Shown: positions 1 to 11,987 of the stretch, piece by piece
Position numbering within the stretch: position 1 is the stretch's first letter
How the letters are laid out: the number at the start of each line of letters is the position of its first letter
Assembly: GCA_965644295.1 (NCBI GenBank)
Contig: CBFFRP010000108.1
Location: 62,001 to 126,000, forward strand
DNA length: 64,000 bases
Reading direction: 5' to 3'
DNA from: Paraphysomonas bandaiensis
Taxonomy: Eukaryota; Chrysophyceae
Notes under the pieces: model-generated
Seen by the model: the letters and a program-made list of their open reading frames with translations, nothing else
Told to the model about the DNA's origin: nothing
Database searches by the model: none
Program-made: the position numbers and the translations under genes

Positions 1-174
1 ACGAACTATTTATATTAATTGGTTTACCAAAGTAACACTACCGATTCCAGTCATCACACTAATCGTATAGTTATCTTGCAACACAACTCCCCACATTTGT
101 ATGAAATCAAGTAAGCAGTTGTGTTCATCGCGGTGTGCAATATATATGATGGTTGGAAGTGATAAAGCTATTCT
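1..174. other. 3' flank of PP2C gene
   Basis: No gene is visible here. It is the downstream flank of the PP2C phosphatase, whose stop codon lies at 175-177 on the minus strand. Confidence 0.4.
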
Positions 175-2747
175 TTATAAATGAAGAAATTGAACAATCA
201 CAACAGTAACGTTATCACTGCTGCCGAGTCGAATAGCTAATTCACATAGCTCCTCGCAAATGATATCGGCACATTTTCCTTCGCAGAAACCATCCCTAAC
301 AAATATTATTACACTACACACACATGGGGGCAAACACACACCTCACTCGTCTTACAGCATCTGGGCGTTTCACTACGTCCCACAACCCATCAGACGCAAG
401 AATAATAAACTCAATGTCTTTTTGAATCTCCACAGTAATGCACTCTGGGTCTGGAATCACAAGGTCGGCGAGAAAGGTCTGGAGCGAGAAGTGCATCAGA
501 CCAAGTCAACACCATAATTAACCGTAAACATACCCGTGAATGGCCTTCCGGCCAATTAAAAAGTTCAGTAACCTCAACCCCTGGAACGAAACCTTTGTAC
601 GGCATATCTCCTATAACACAGTCAAAGCTTATGAAGATAAAAATCCGAAGAACAGCAACTAACCTATGGACCTAGATACCGATATTTCACCACAAACGCG
701 ATATATTTCTGTCCAATCGATGCCACTTGCCTACACCAGTTGTAAATCAACGAAAAAACATGAATCATATCACTGTACTTACCGCATCGACGACATCAGG
801 ATCATTAAGATCCATACGATGTAAGCGCCCATAATATAACTCTCTATAACAAATACGCGTTATACACTTAACTATCAACAGAAAACACCGTACCTCTCCT
901 CTGTGACCCATCCATGTGCCGCTTCGATACGAGCCTGCTCGTCCTCACGGTTGGGAGTGTGGCTATTGCTCATACTGACCTAAATCACTTATCACGACAA
1001 GGCTCACACACACTACCAGAGGGCTTACCGCTTCTCCGCCACGACACATTACAGCTTGGGAATCGCCAATGTTGAATACAGTCAATCGTCTGCCACTTTT
1101 GTTAATCACAGCACCTACTGCAGTTGTACCACTGTAGTTTTCATCCTGTCTCGCCCGCATCTGAAATTCAGTCGCCTTAGAAGCAGGAATATTGTACACA
1201 AAGACTCACCAGAAAATGCTTATCCAAGTTGATGCAGGTATCAAATATAGCGGCATCTAGGTTATTCTCGAACTGCGGGTGTCTGTGCAAAGTAAAAACA
1301 TTATGAACACAAATAAATCTCGTAGATACGAACGTGTAGAGGGAGTGGTGCAACGAAGATTGCAAAAACGTGGAGGCCTGTGCGCCAGAGTGTCCATCGT
1401 ATACCGCAAAGAATGCATCATCAACAGAGCAGGGTCGGCCGCAGGTGCGTGGGGGGTCAGAAAGCTCTCTCCATCTAACACCCCTATTCGATCCGTAGAA
1501 AGGAGTATAGCTACCTTCCCTCGCAGCAATTTCCTGCATTTCAACAGACACTGCACCAAAGAGGTCCGGTATCGTAACGTAGCGATCTTCATTACTGGAC
1601 CTGGGTCCCATGCGCGAGCACGACCCGTACAGCCACCTCACACTTCCCTGGAAAGGAGAAGAGAGGGAGCGAGACCGTCGCGTGTCAGACCCTGAGTCAT
1701 CCTCGGGAGAGTCCATGGCGAATATACCACTCCTGCAGTCCAGTCAAAAACATAAATGTACACTCTGTCGAAAGACTCACATCTCATCTGAAGTGGTTCT
1801 ACTTCGTCTCGGTGGGCTTTCAGGGGATGACGAACTGGCCGGCACATCCTCCGCACTGCCTAAGGGAGGAAGATCGTCCACGGAGTGCCACGTGGCTCGA
1901 ACGCCCACGCTTTCATAAGACAACCCCATAGGATTACTTTCGGGACTACCAGCACTCCCACCCTCTACTTCGTCAAGAAGGCCATGACTGCTTACGCTAC
2001 CACTGCTTACATCGCGGGCAACACCCGGTGCCAGCTGCAGTGAGGAGAGTACGACGTCACCGGCCATGCCAAGCTCGAGCAATTCATCATCATCATCATC
2101 ACGGTCGTTACCAAAATCATCCACTTCATCTCTCCCGGCTGTCTCATTTCTTGCTATACCCCTTCCAAGAGCAGATAATGATCGGTCCGGGGTGGAAGGA
2201 TAGCTGCCAGTTATCTGCCCCCAGCTCATCTTAAGTGGTGATGTGGGTGCAGAATGGGGTGTCTGTGACTGTCCGTGATTGTTTTCGGTTGATGCTATAG
2301 GATGTTCATCATGTCGAGAAAAGGAGGTAAAATGAGAGAGGTCTCCGTAGCTTCGCTCCCTTTCTGTGCGTTGTAGAAGGTGGTCCATTGGACCTCCAGT
2401 ACGGTTCAGTAACGACAACAGCGAGTCATCAGTTTGCAAGGACCTAATCATGCATAAGCACCACCAACACAACAAAACTTATACACTAGATATATACATG
2501 GACGCACCGGCCGAGAGCGCTTCGGGTGGCTGCTAGGGCACTCGCATGCCCAGCCATTGTGGTCCGAGTTCGAACCATATGGGACTGCCATCCATGACCA
2601 TTCCCACCGTACCTCTCGTCTGTCCACTGCGACCGCCCGCCCAGAGAGTGTGTATAGTCCTCGTGGCTTACTAACTGTGACATTGGACCTTGGCTTCTTA
2701 TCTTCAGTAGTGCCAAAACCACTGATTTCTGGAAAGCGAATATCCAT
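175..2747 (-). CDS. PP2C-family Ser/Thr protein phosphatase with long acidic N-terminal extension
   Basis: A metal-dependent PP2C phosphatase that should remove phosphate from Ser/Thr residues. About eight exons can be joined. The start at 2747 opens an N-terminal extension of roughly 300 residues, rich in Ser, Pro and Asp/Glu with a run of Asp, and without a recognised domain. A 48-bp intron joins it in frame to the catalytic domain. Visible PP2C motifs in order: SNEDRYV (metal Asp), FFAVYDGHSGAQAS, SGTTAVGAV, FNIGDSQAVM, NREDEQARIEAAHGWV, FIILASDGLWDVV and GSSDNVTVVIVQF. The last holds the C-terminal metal Asp, so all the metal-binding acids seem present. One donor, at GTCCAT near 674, is non-canonical, but the join restores RYLGDMPYKGF. 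Confidence is high for the family and lower for the N-terminal end. Confidence 0.9.
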
Positions 2748-4654
2748 CGCCCGAACTACAGCATTGTATACGAGTCAAAAACGGCACAACCAAAGTAAAG
2801 TCAGCTTACGTCATCGGCTGTCTGCGTCCTCAACTGCATTTTTGCTTTTGTTGTCCTCATCACAATTATGTTTTTATCTTTATTCTATATATAAAAGTTA
2901 TAATGAAATATTACTAATATTTACGTTTCAGCGACTACCGATGTCACAAATCGAATTATATTTTCAATGGGTATAAACGTGCTGGATTCGACATCCCCCG
3001 GATCAGGAGAGGATGAGTGGCGAATGACTCCATCCTTTAGTTCAAACCATCGTCGTTCCCAGTGGTGTGAGCTGTTGATCTGAATGTCTAGCCAACCAGT
3101 CTCCGTACACCTTAATACAAGAGCTCACAATAACAGAGATACTCAGCAACACACTACTAATTGAAATAAAGAGATGCGTAGTAGGCTACCTGAGGGCGTT
3201 CTCATATCCCAGGAGACTGCTCGGTTGAAACAAGCTCGACGAATACTGTTTCGTTAGTGGAGCACCTGTTGATGCGATTAGCCGGTACAGCGACAGTCAA
3301 CATGAAAGAACACTCAACGCACCTTCCATATTTATATGTGGATAAACACGTCCATGTATACGGCTTGTTATTTGAAAACAGTGCAATTTATTAATGTACA
3401 CTGCAGTGATGTGGAAATAGTCAGAGCGCGTGCAGTCTGTTGTGCTTACTATACATACATATACGATAGATGTATGTATAGTACTGCTGTACTGGTGCGT
3501 ATTCCTTTACTCTCATGCTGTACGGTGTACCCTCCTCTGTACAGGATAATTCTATGAGAGTTTTCAGTTCTGCAAATCGTGTAGAAAGACACAAAAAAAT
3601 ACAGCAAATTTCTTTGTCGTTCCATGAAATAATAACCAAGGGAATACGCTCTATGTATGCATCGAATACGGTGGAATACGACTTCAATGATATGATCCAT
3701 GCATGTATGTATAGTTGGTACTTTATGTTGTCTTGCATTGCTGCATTGTCCATGGCAGTGACAGTGAAGCGGTGAGTGGTGTATGCGTGCTCAATGACGT
3801 GCTGGTTGCCGCACGCGCTGAAGTAGTCACCCTTGCGGAGGATGAAGTATCGGTTGACCCTGTAACAAGTCAAACGCAGGGCGCAGGGCGCAGATTGTGG
3901 AATGTGTTCATTGTGTTTTTGTGCTTGGTGGTCACGTCACACACTGCTAGATGTTATTTTTCGTAGGACTCGAGGTACCGCCCGCATGCATGCGGGCGGG
4001 TCGTATGCATGAACAAACGCAGTGAGCACTGAACAGCAAGTGTACGAAGTGAAAAGCGATGCGTTCAGTTCTGGTTGTGTTGGGTACTTTATTTTCATCA
4101 CTCTCAAGGCGACATGTGCTTATTTTTGTATGCGTGAGTACATAGGTATGACACTTTTTGTTACGTAAGTTAGTCATTTGTAAAAAGGCGCTAAGGTCTG
4201 AGGTTAATTATGCTACCAGAATTCTACGCTTCTTTCGATTCTTCGTAGCTTGCTTGTGTTGTGCATGTACGTACCCTTCATTATTATGTCTTAGAAGAGT
4301 GTGTTATCGAGGTAGGAAGCTGGTAGTGACGGGATGTCGTTCCTTGACCTGGAAAAAGGTGCTTCCATATATTAGTACATTAGTACCAATTACCAATGTA
4401 TCAGTAGTCAGCAGCTCCATACATGCGTATATTCCATGTTGGTACTAGTCATTACAATCGCATGATAACCGAACTCTCATTCATTCCAAATTATTTCCCA
4501 CATAGTAGTCAGATTAAAGGTAGCTACCACATTGTAGTTTCAGGCGTTCCCAAAACACACAACTCGTTGAATAATTCAAATTGCAATTAAATAATTCTAC
4601 AGTTATTAAAAAATAAATCGGAGTACATGTATCAAACTACGTTTCAGCATGATG
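2748..4654. other. Intergenic region with no convincing gene
   Basis: A 1.9-kb gap between two minus-strand genes. Short frames exist on both strands (for example minus 3421-3873 and plus 3515-3775), but none shows a domain, a convincing ATG context or splice-extended coding. A perfect GC-rich 22-bp palindrome lies at 3978-3999 and is listed separately. No tRNA was recognised. Confidence 0.4.
3978..3999. repeat. Perfect 22-bp GC-rich palindrome
   Basis: Eleven bases (CCGCCCGCATG) are followed at once by their exact reverse complement, with no spacer. It contains overlapping GCATGC cores and stands out as a GC block in AT-rich intergenic DNA. It could be a symmetric protein-binding site or a cruciform. 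Nothing shows which. Confidence 0.85.
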
Positions 4655-5678
4655 CTACCGCCTTCTATTCATTCCTCCGAAGCCGGAAAATTCATCTCTT
4701 CGTGCCCCTTGTGGTCCTGCTTTTTCAGCGAATTTCATCTTACGTTCATAATCAGCTGCTGCTGCTGCAAGGGCAGGATCTTTCCTCCCTCGCCAGGAAG
4801 CTGCAGGGGCATCTAAGCAAAGAACAGAAACATATGAACAGAAGGAAGAAAATACGGTGACAACTCACCGGTGGAGTGCATCACTGCCGAAAGAGGTACT
4901 GAGGTGGGCACTGGTGGCTCTAATGGTGGGGCATAAGAATCAGAATGATCTCCCCCATCTCTGCGTGGCAATTCGTCCTTGCGACGATGATCTTTCTTAT
5001 GTTTCTTTTTTTTGTGTTTATCGCTGTGCTTGCTTCTTTTACGCTTGCCATGTTTAGTTGATGGCGAGTAATCATCTACATCACTGTCACGACCGTCATC
5101 CTTAGCAGTCCCTGATATTGATGGTGCAGACCAAAGGTCTTGTCCTTGTGATATAGAGTATGCGTTCTCAAGTTCCTTATCCTTGTAAGCATGCCCGGGG
5201 CCTATGGACACGTCGGCCTCAGGATCTTCTTCCAACCTCTCTTCCTCCCTTTCTCGTACTTCTTTTGGCAATTTGTACTTATCTACATGATCTACTCTGA
5301 GAACTCTTCCTAGTAACTTAATGCCGTTGAAGTTATCCACCGCAAGTATAGTACTCCTTTGGTCTTCATACTTCACAAACGCGAACCCTTTCGATTTATT
5401 CGTTCCTTGCTCTCTTACAACATTAATGTCCTCAATTTCACCCCACTGGGACATGAAACAGATGATATCGCCCTCGCTAAATTCATAAGACAGTCCTCCA
5501 ACATATACCCACGCACTATTTTTATATTTTTCGTGCCATGATCCCTGTTTCCATGCACACGTGATGAGAACAACGCGAATACATTTACCGATCAATCGAT
5601 TACCTTTCCAGAGCCGCCATATATTCCATGCTCTAATTCCTTGTGTGTAATTCGTTCTATTTCCTTAATTACATTCAT
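4655..5678 (-). CDS. RBMX2: RBMX2/Ist3-type spliceosomal RNA-binding protein
   Basis: Homolog of RBMX2 (yeast Ist3/Snu17), a core subunit of the RES complex that acts in spliceosome activation and pre-mRNA retention. Three exons join in frame: MNVIKEIERITHKELEHGIY..., a central exon, and a C-terminal exon after a donor at ACCG|GTGAGT. The single RRM follows the family closely. RNP2-like WVYVGGL and RNP1-like KGFAFVKYEDQRST precede the hallmark LAVDNFNGIKLLGR and VLRVDHVDKY. The C-terminal half is charged, with a Lys/His/Arg-rich stretch of nuclear-localisation type, and ends in GMNRRR. The start ATG at 5676-5678 gives the N-terminus typical of the family just before SWHEKYKNSAW. Confidence 0.93.
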
Positions 5679-6354
5679 GGGAGATTCTCTTTAATAGACT
5701 AAATTCTCTAATGAGTGCTATACCACTTTAACATGCATGACTCATGATACTGCCGCACCACAACTGTGTGTGTATGCGTACACCGTACAGCAGTACAAGT
5801 ATGCCGTGTAGCGTATAGGCATGTGTACGAAGTATCACCTCCTCCGCTGATATAAGATATTGCTCTATGTATTCTACATATACAGCGTATACCATGGCTA
5901 CATGCATAGTACAAAGCAAGTACTGTCGTGAAGTGTGCGTGTTGGACTGAAGTGGATATGTGTGTGCAGATTCTAGCAGTAACCCCAAGGGCATGGACAC
6001 TGCACAGTCTATAGGGGGGAAGCATACCGCACACTATATACGACACCAATGTCGAGCCCAAGGGGGTGAATACACGTATATACGCCACGAACCCGAATAG
6101 GATATGGTTGAAATGATTAGCATAACCTGTCAAAGCATTGGTAGGGATGGGGAGCGCAGCAGGGAGATGTCAAGAGGAGGATGAGGATGACTATGGATGT
6201 AAGAGGGTTAAGGATGAGAAACAGATGCCCAGACTCAGGCGACATGTCTCCACAAAGCTTCGGATAACGCCTTCCACAGGCCTCAACAACATACTCCAGG
6301 TGAGCTTGTGTGGGTGACGTCATTTGACTCTCAGTGCACGTATAGCGTTCAGTG
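5679..6354. other. Intergenic / possible 5' exon of the RGS gene
   Basis: Mostly featureless. From 6147 an ATG opens a frame (MGSAAGRCQEEDEDDYGCK...) ending near a possible donor at about 6298 or 6306. It might be a 5' exon of the RGS gene, because a phase-compatible splice into the frame at 6355 can be drawn. I cannot decide between the two starts by eye. Confidence 0.3.
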
Positions 6355-9300
6355 ATGAACAGAAAGTTACGAAGTTATGTTGAGAGCACGTGGGTTCCTT
6401 CCCATGATGATGCTTACTTTAACGTGGAAGGTCGTACTATCGCCCTCAACTTCATCGACTTCATGACGGAAGCTAGAGGTCTGTAGTGTATTACACATGT
6501 ATGATAAGTTACACCCTTGTGTTGAGCAGACTTCACTGAAATTCCAAAGTGTGGGTTTCAGTACTATAGGGCGTGCAGTATATTTGAGAAATATGTCATG
6601 CATGGCGCAAGCAACCAGGTAAATTTTGTAACTACTACCTTCAGTTGGTCATGCAGCGACATAGATACCACTGAGCACACGAGTGGTAGATGACTGCACG
6701 CGTTGTCTTTTTGGTGGGACAGAAGAGCAAGAAGCATATCTGTTTGCTGCTGCTATGTGTGAGGTGTACCTTCTGCAGTATCACACTTCCCCGTTACATT
6801 AACACTTGTTTCAGGCCACCGACTTCCTTATGGCAGAAGTATACCCTTCCTTCGAGAAGTTGTCTTTCAGGGGATTAGCCCGGAAGCAGAGTATGGATGT
6901 ATGTTTAGCATGATTGAAAACTTTAATACATAAGCCGTGTGCATGTGTCTTACAAGTTGTTGCAGATAGCAAATGTGATGAAGCATCGCGTCCGGTCTGT
7001 CATGGTCCCGGGCAGTGACAAAAGAATCATTCTGACGGTTTTGGGTGATTCAGTGGTGCGTATTACCAACTGTTGTAGCTTTACATATGTAAATAACTTG
7101 CAGTATCTTAACGCAATGAAAACGTACTGCGCGAGAAGTGACAGTGAGGCTCGTGGCCTCCTCCAGGCATACTTGGACCTAAAGAGCATTGGTAGGCACG
7201 AAATAACCTGACATACTTTCTCAATGTCGCATTAGAAAACAAAGTGGAACATCTACAAGGCGAGGATTGTGAAATAGAGTAAGTTGCAGCATATAATGCT
7301 GCTGTATTTGGGACTGATTTGTCTGAGCAGCATGGTGTCGTTCCTGCATTGGGTTCATGGATTTTATGTGCAATACTTAACGGGAAGCAGACCAGAGGAG
7401 GTCGGTGTCATGCTTCTTAACTTTTTAAATAATGAACCCTTCATATAGACTGGACTCGCTGCAGCTGCGAAGGGTGATTTTTTAGGAAGAATATCCAAGT
7501 GTATGTCACCGTCTTATGAAGTTCTTGCGCCAGTAGAGGCAAGCGTGGTGAACTGTCTCCGTCTAAATCACCTTGAAGGATTTCTTCACAGTCCTGTAAG
7601 TGTTGGCGTATGCTGTGTATCAACTGACTAGCATATCGTGTATGAAGGAGTATGCGCTTGTAGTGGAAGCAGGTCGTAACACAGTGTGTATTATGGCCTC
7701 GGGGGACTGTGAGCCCACAGAGCAGCAAGGGAGGGTGGGACAGGGTGAGGGATCACCAGACCCAGCTTTGGTTGAAGAAATGTTACATATTTTACGGTCT
7801 CAATATGACGTTGTATTTGGGCAATACCTTGATATGGTGGCCCAGGAGAAACCATTGATGTTGCTTTTTCAGAGTATGTGTCGCTATAAGGTAAGGCTAG
7901 AGGGCACGGTACTTTCAAAGGAGTAATGCCGATATCCATTGTAATTTGTGTAATATGTTCCCATACGACTAGGATACAAACTTTACTAGTGACATGGACC
8001 GTATCGCTGAATGTACCAGCATATTTGAGAGGTACCTTAGCAAAAATACAGCAGATCAGGTGCTACTATTTTTTCCTAAGTTTTTGAACTCTTCTTATAT
8101 TGCTGTGATATCAGGTGGATCTCCCATTAAAAATTACAACCGATATAGTTAAGAATATGTTTAATCCCGGGGAGGTTTGTGCGAAATTGAAATTGATTTT
8201 TGTCTTATGCATGATGTTCCGTGCCAGACCATATTTGACGCTGCGATGGCTTGGATATTGGAGCATTTATGTATGAACAGATGGCCTCAATTCAAGGTGT
8301 AAGTTAAGTTAGAACAAGTCGCAGACGTGACAAGGTATTTTAGGGCGAAGTATTAGAGAAAGGAGGTGAAGATTCGGACCAAACAGAAACATTGGTTGCT
8401 GGTGAGAGTTCTCTACATTTTTCTTTGGAGGACTTGTTTCAATCGTTGAGTAAGACTATTTCTAAAGATCGGCATGGCGGAGGAGAGCTGGTAAGTCAGA
8501 TATATGCTAGTATTTAATATAGCTGACCGTGTAATATGAACAGTGCAAAGAAGAGCACGGCAAAAATGAGGATACTGTGACTTCTGAGGAGCAAATAATG
8601 ATAGAGGAGCCTATTAAAAAGAAATCTGTGGTTGCGCGTATGGATGGTAAAAAGTACACTGATAGAGTGAGGTACATGAGATTAAATTTATAAATGTAGT
8701 TTTGATTGCATTCTTTGTACAGGTTTGAAAGCGTCATGGAAAACTGCAAGTGCTGCGGTCTCTTCAAGGTACTATGTGTTACACGAATCAATAGATTATT
8801 GATAATATGTATTAGCAATTTTTGGATGCCGAGGGTACATCGCAAACACTTCTTTTTTTAACAGAATACGAAGAATTTAGAAAGATTCCTGACTATGGGT
8901 TTCGACAAAATAGGTCAATACTTCACTGCGTTAATTTAGAATTAATAGATGTCCTATTCAGAGCCAGGAAGATATTCAACAAGTTTTTGCATCACAAAGG
9001 TGTTATGCCGGTGCCAGTAACGACACGCACTCGGTATGATTTAAGCTACTTCTAACCACTGATGTAATATTTGAGTACAGGTGTGATATTGAAGAAGCGA
9101 TTGCATCACTAGATATTCCTTCTAAAATATTTGCTGAAGCTGTGGTGGAAGTCCGCCGGTACATCGAGCACAACCAGTTTCCAAGGTGAAAAGCTATAGA
9201 GCTTGAGTATTCGAATCAACAATACATCGTGTTAGATTTATGCTGTCGGAATACGCTGAAAAGGTCAGAGAAATTATCCGTTGTGATGACGGTAAAGACA

Positions 9301-10137
9301 AGGTGAAAAACTTGAAACTGTAATTATAGCTATAACCTCCTTCGTCAAAAGCACTTTGGGGACCAAGTTCTACACGATTCAGTGAGTATAGATATCGACG
9401 AATCTAATTTCTCTGGAAATATAATGTAAACTCTCAACGAAGCACGAATATATGTGTTGAATATATGTGCGACAGGTCGTTACGTGGCGTTCTCACACGC
9501 CAAACCAGCATTCGATTCTTTACAGAATACTGTGTCACAACGTATGTATATATGTGTATTGCACTCATGCCTAATCCCACGCAGGCATTGCACCGAGAAC
9601 CTTTTTTTCTGGCTAGACGCTGATAACTACGCGAACATGCCTGGGTCTGATTTTCGTAAAAGGACTGCAATTAAAATATGCAAGAAGTATATTGATGAAA
9701 ATGTAAGCTACTTATTTATCAGGGCTTATATTGACTTGTGCATTGTTTATTGATATGTTTGGCAGTCCAGAATGCAGATTAATATAAGTTCCTCCACAAG
9801 GTAAGTGAGCGCAGCTTACGTTTTGCACTTTATTTTCTCACCTGACATACGTATAGGGTACAGGTTGTTAAAGAATTGGATGGAGCTGGTAGGCTTATCT
9901 TCAGAAAGGTGTGATGATTAGATGATGCTGTCGTGCATTCATTGATAATATCGATGTACAGGCTCAAGCAGAAGTTTACAAGCTCATGGAGTCCGATACG
10001 TTCCCAAAGTTTTTGGAGTCTTCTCAGGTACTTGCATGCGCAAATTACATCACCAATAAATTATTTTTGTTTATGATCAGTTCGCGCGCATGGCCGAGTG
10101 CTTTGGTCGAGAATTAAGTGATACTCCAAACGATTGA
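6355..10137 (+). CDS. Multi-RGS-domain protein (RGS22-like architecture)
   Basis: A gene of about 20 exons separated by 45-80 bp introns, encoding a protein with about four RGS (regulator of G-protein signalling) domains. RGS domains bind activated G-alpha and usually speed GTP hydrolysis. Module 1 (about 6400-6870) includes FQYYRACSIFEKYVMHGASN and AEVYPSFEKLSF. Module 2 (about 7560-8300) includes CTSIFERYLSKNTADQV and AMAWILEHLCMNRWPQF. Module 3 (about 8720-9190) includes LLFLTEYEEFRKIP, FNKFLHHKGV and VRRYIEHNQFPRF. Module 4 (about 9590-10100) includes ENLFFWLDADNYANMP, ICKKYIDEN and AEVYKLMESDTFPKFLESSQ. The region between modules 1 and 2 may hold a further decayed RGS fold. No membrane segment or DEP/GGL domain was seen. 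ATG 6355 is the conservative start; 6147 is an alternative. Exon joins near 9370-9590 are the least certain. Confidence 0.82.
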
Positions 10138-10477
10138 TTTGAAGAACATGACATTATTGGCATTGTGCGTATCTCGATTGGTTTATTCGATACCTGTAAG
10201 GGCGCATAATTTTGTCTACATCTGTTGCACATTTACTGTGACTCTATATGCCCTGACTGGTTTGAGCGTTGTCGATGTTCTTTGCTTGCTGTTTCTTCTG
10301 TGGTTAATTAATATGCCAAAAGTTGTGATTAGCTCTTCTGAAATGGAAGCACTTTCAAATTCACCAGCGCGTTAGTAACTTAGAGTTAGATCTATATCAA
10401 CTAGTTTATACGAATATACTCACATGTGTGCACTACTGTGCTATGTAGTTGTTTGAATACTAGTTTCATATCTTAAC

Positions 10478-10965
10478 ATTAGTTATGCTAGTGAATATCT
10501 TAACATTATCAATAGACGTTTAAGCGTCAGGACTAACTAGTGCATAACTCTGATATCCTACTATTTAATGCTACGAAAGCTGCTTGTGTTCGCTCTATCA
10601 CTCAAAGCAAACGCAGTTAGTCAGCATAATGATGATATACCTGACATCTACTGAATTCAGGACTTTTGGGTCCTTAAGGTGAACATCCCGGATGCTTAAC
10701 TTCAGCAGGCAGCCCAATACCCCGGATGCCCTTGAGGCGGGCCTATTCCCGGGTGCCTGTTTTTTTGTCAAGGCCCATATAACTTCTACAAAAAAAGTGA
10801 CATTTATTAGTGTCTCTTGTACCACACAAGTATTCGGTATAAGTGGGCAGAAAAATATCTACTGCCTATATATGCAGCTCGAGTTAGTTTCCCGGAGAAA
10901 TATCTCCGGTACTTATCCCCCAGAACACTACGAAAAGGTTCGAGTTCGACTTTGTTGAGGAGATT
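10478..10965 (+). repeat. Dispersed repeat family A, copy 1
   Basis: This block matches the repeats at 34.8-36.05 kb through long stretches with substitutions and small gaps. Shared anchors in order are AGTGAATATCT near the left end, TATCCTACTATTTAA, GCTACGAAAGC, TATCACTCAAAGCAA, GATGCTTAACTTCAGCAGGC, CCCGGATGCCCTT, GTTTCCCGG.GAAATATCTCC and AGAACAC.ACGAAAAGGT. No protein is encoded. It is probably a non-autonomous mobile element. Its ends are approximate. Confidence 0.75.
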
Positions 10966-11230
10966 CAACGTTTCAACTAAATTTCTTTGATCTTGCAGAA
11001 TAAGTTGAAATTATAATTGTTGTCTTCTGTTGTACACTTACAGTCGACAATGGCTATTTTCACTATATATACGGAAAAAAGATAATATTTTGTATTCATT
11101 TCCATACTTTTATTGTCATCATGATATTATCGTACTCCTCAGTCAGTACTCAGGAAATACTTATGAAAACAGCTTTTGGGTATAGTATATAGTAGTATAG
11201 TACATAGTATATAGTATATAGCAGGGCTTC

Positions 11231-11306
11231 CTAGGGAACAATGTATCGCAATTGTATTGTTAGAGAGCGTCTCAACAATATTATTGTAATATATCCTAGT
11301 ATGACT
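11231..11306. repeat. Small palindromic repeat family B, copy 1
   Basis: A MITE-like palindromic element. The left part (TAGGGAACAATGTATCGCAA) and right part (ATTGTAATATATCCTAGTAT) are imperfect inverted repeats. The same arrangement recurs at 20691-20797. No coding capacity. Confidence 0.65.
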
Positions 11307-11987
11307 GCCTTAAGGAATTCTAATAGGACAGTGCACAGTGCTGGTCGATACAAAATATTCTGACACCTCACTTCCTTTGATCTTTGATGTTATTGTGCTT
11401 CCACATATTATCGTTTTGCAGCAGATTTCATGCTTCACCATAAACTCACAATAATGATTTAATTCACTACAATTTATCTTTTCTTATCTGACATGGGACT
11501 ATAGTTAGCTATTTTGTACATGTTTTTTTACATACATCCCATCTCCGTTCATTTTTGTAGCGTCAGGAGGTACCTCTATTTGAATAATTTGTTAGCACTA
11601 TTATGAGGACTCGTATACAATATGGCTTTTGAGCACATGTGTAACACTGCATCACAGACACATAGAAACAACAAGCATGTCATTATAATTTTACAACTGA
11701 AGGCTTCTGACATATGATAAAGAATGAAATATCACGTTGGCAACTATTCTACTATATGTGCTGTGTTGTATTGTAATGGATGATTAAAACAATCCAGATA
11801 AATGCAGTCAGCTAATATGTCACTCCAATAAAATGAAAGAAATGGTCTCATGTGACTGACAGACACGTGAGTGAATGTTCGACAAGAACACCACTCAAAC
11901 GATCAAGCCCGCTGATAGACGAAAGTATCAGCTGGAACAACAGGGATACCATCATGAAAACACGTATCTATATCTGCCCCAAATGCA

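Larger units (their letters stand above)
10138..11987. other. Intergenic region with dispersed repeats
   Basis: There is no gene here that I can support. The first kilobase carries a copy of the foldback family also found at 34.8-36.05 kb. A small palindromic element lies at 11231-11306. An ATA-rich simple repeat (TAGTATA-type) lies at about 11178-11225. The rest is AT-rich and featureless. Confidence 0.5.

Noticed and set aside
1279-1695. Plus-strand frame opposite the PP2C catalytic exon
   Set aside because: The minus strand has clear PP2C motifs; this is its antisense.
2561-2590. tRNA T-arm-like GTTCGAAC string
   Set aside because: No acceptor stem or anticodon arm fits, and it lies inside the PP2C gene.
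3421-3873. Open frame of 150 codons on the minus strand, upstream of RBMX2
   Set aside because: It lacks an ATG at its beginning, shows no domain or coding-like composition, and overlaps other short frames on the opposite strand.
10692-10958. 88-codon frame near 10.8 kb
   Set aside because: It lies inside the dispersed repeat and its similarity to the 35-kb copies is at the DNA level with frame differences.
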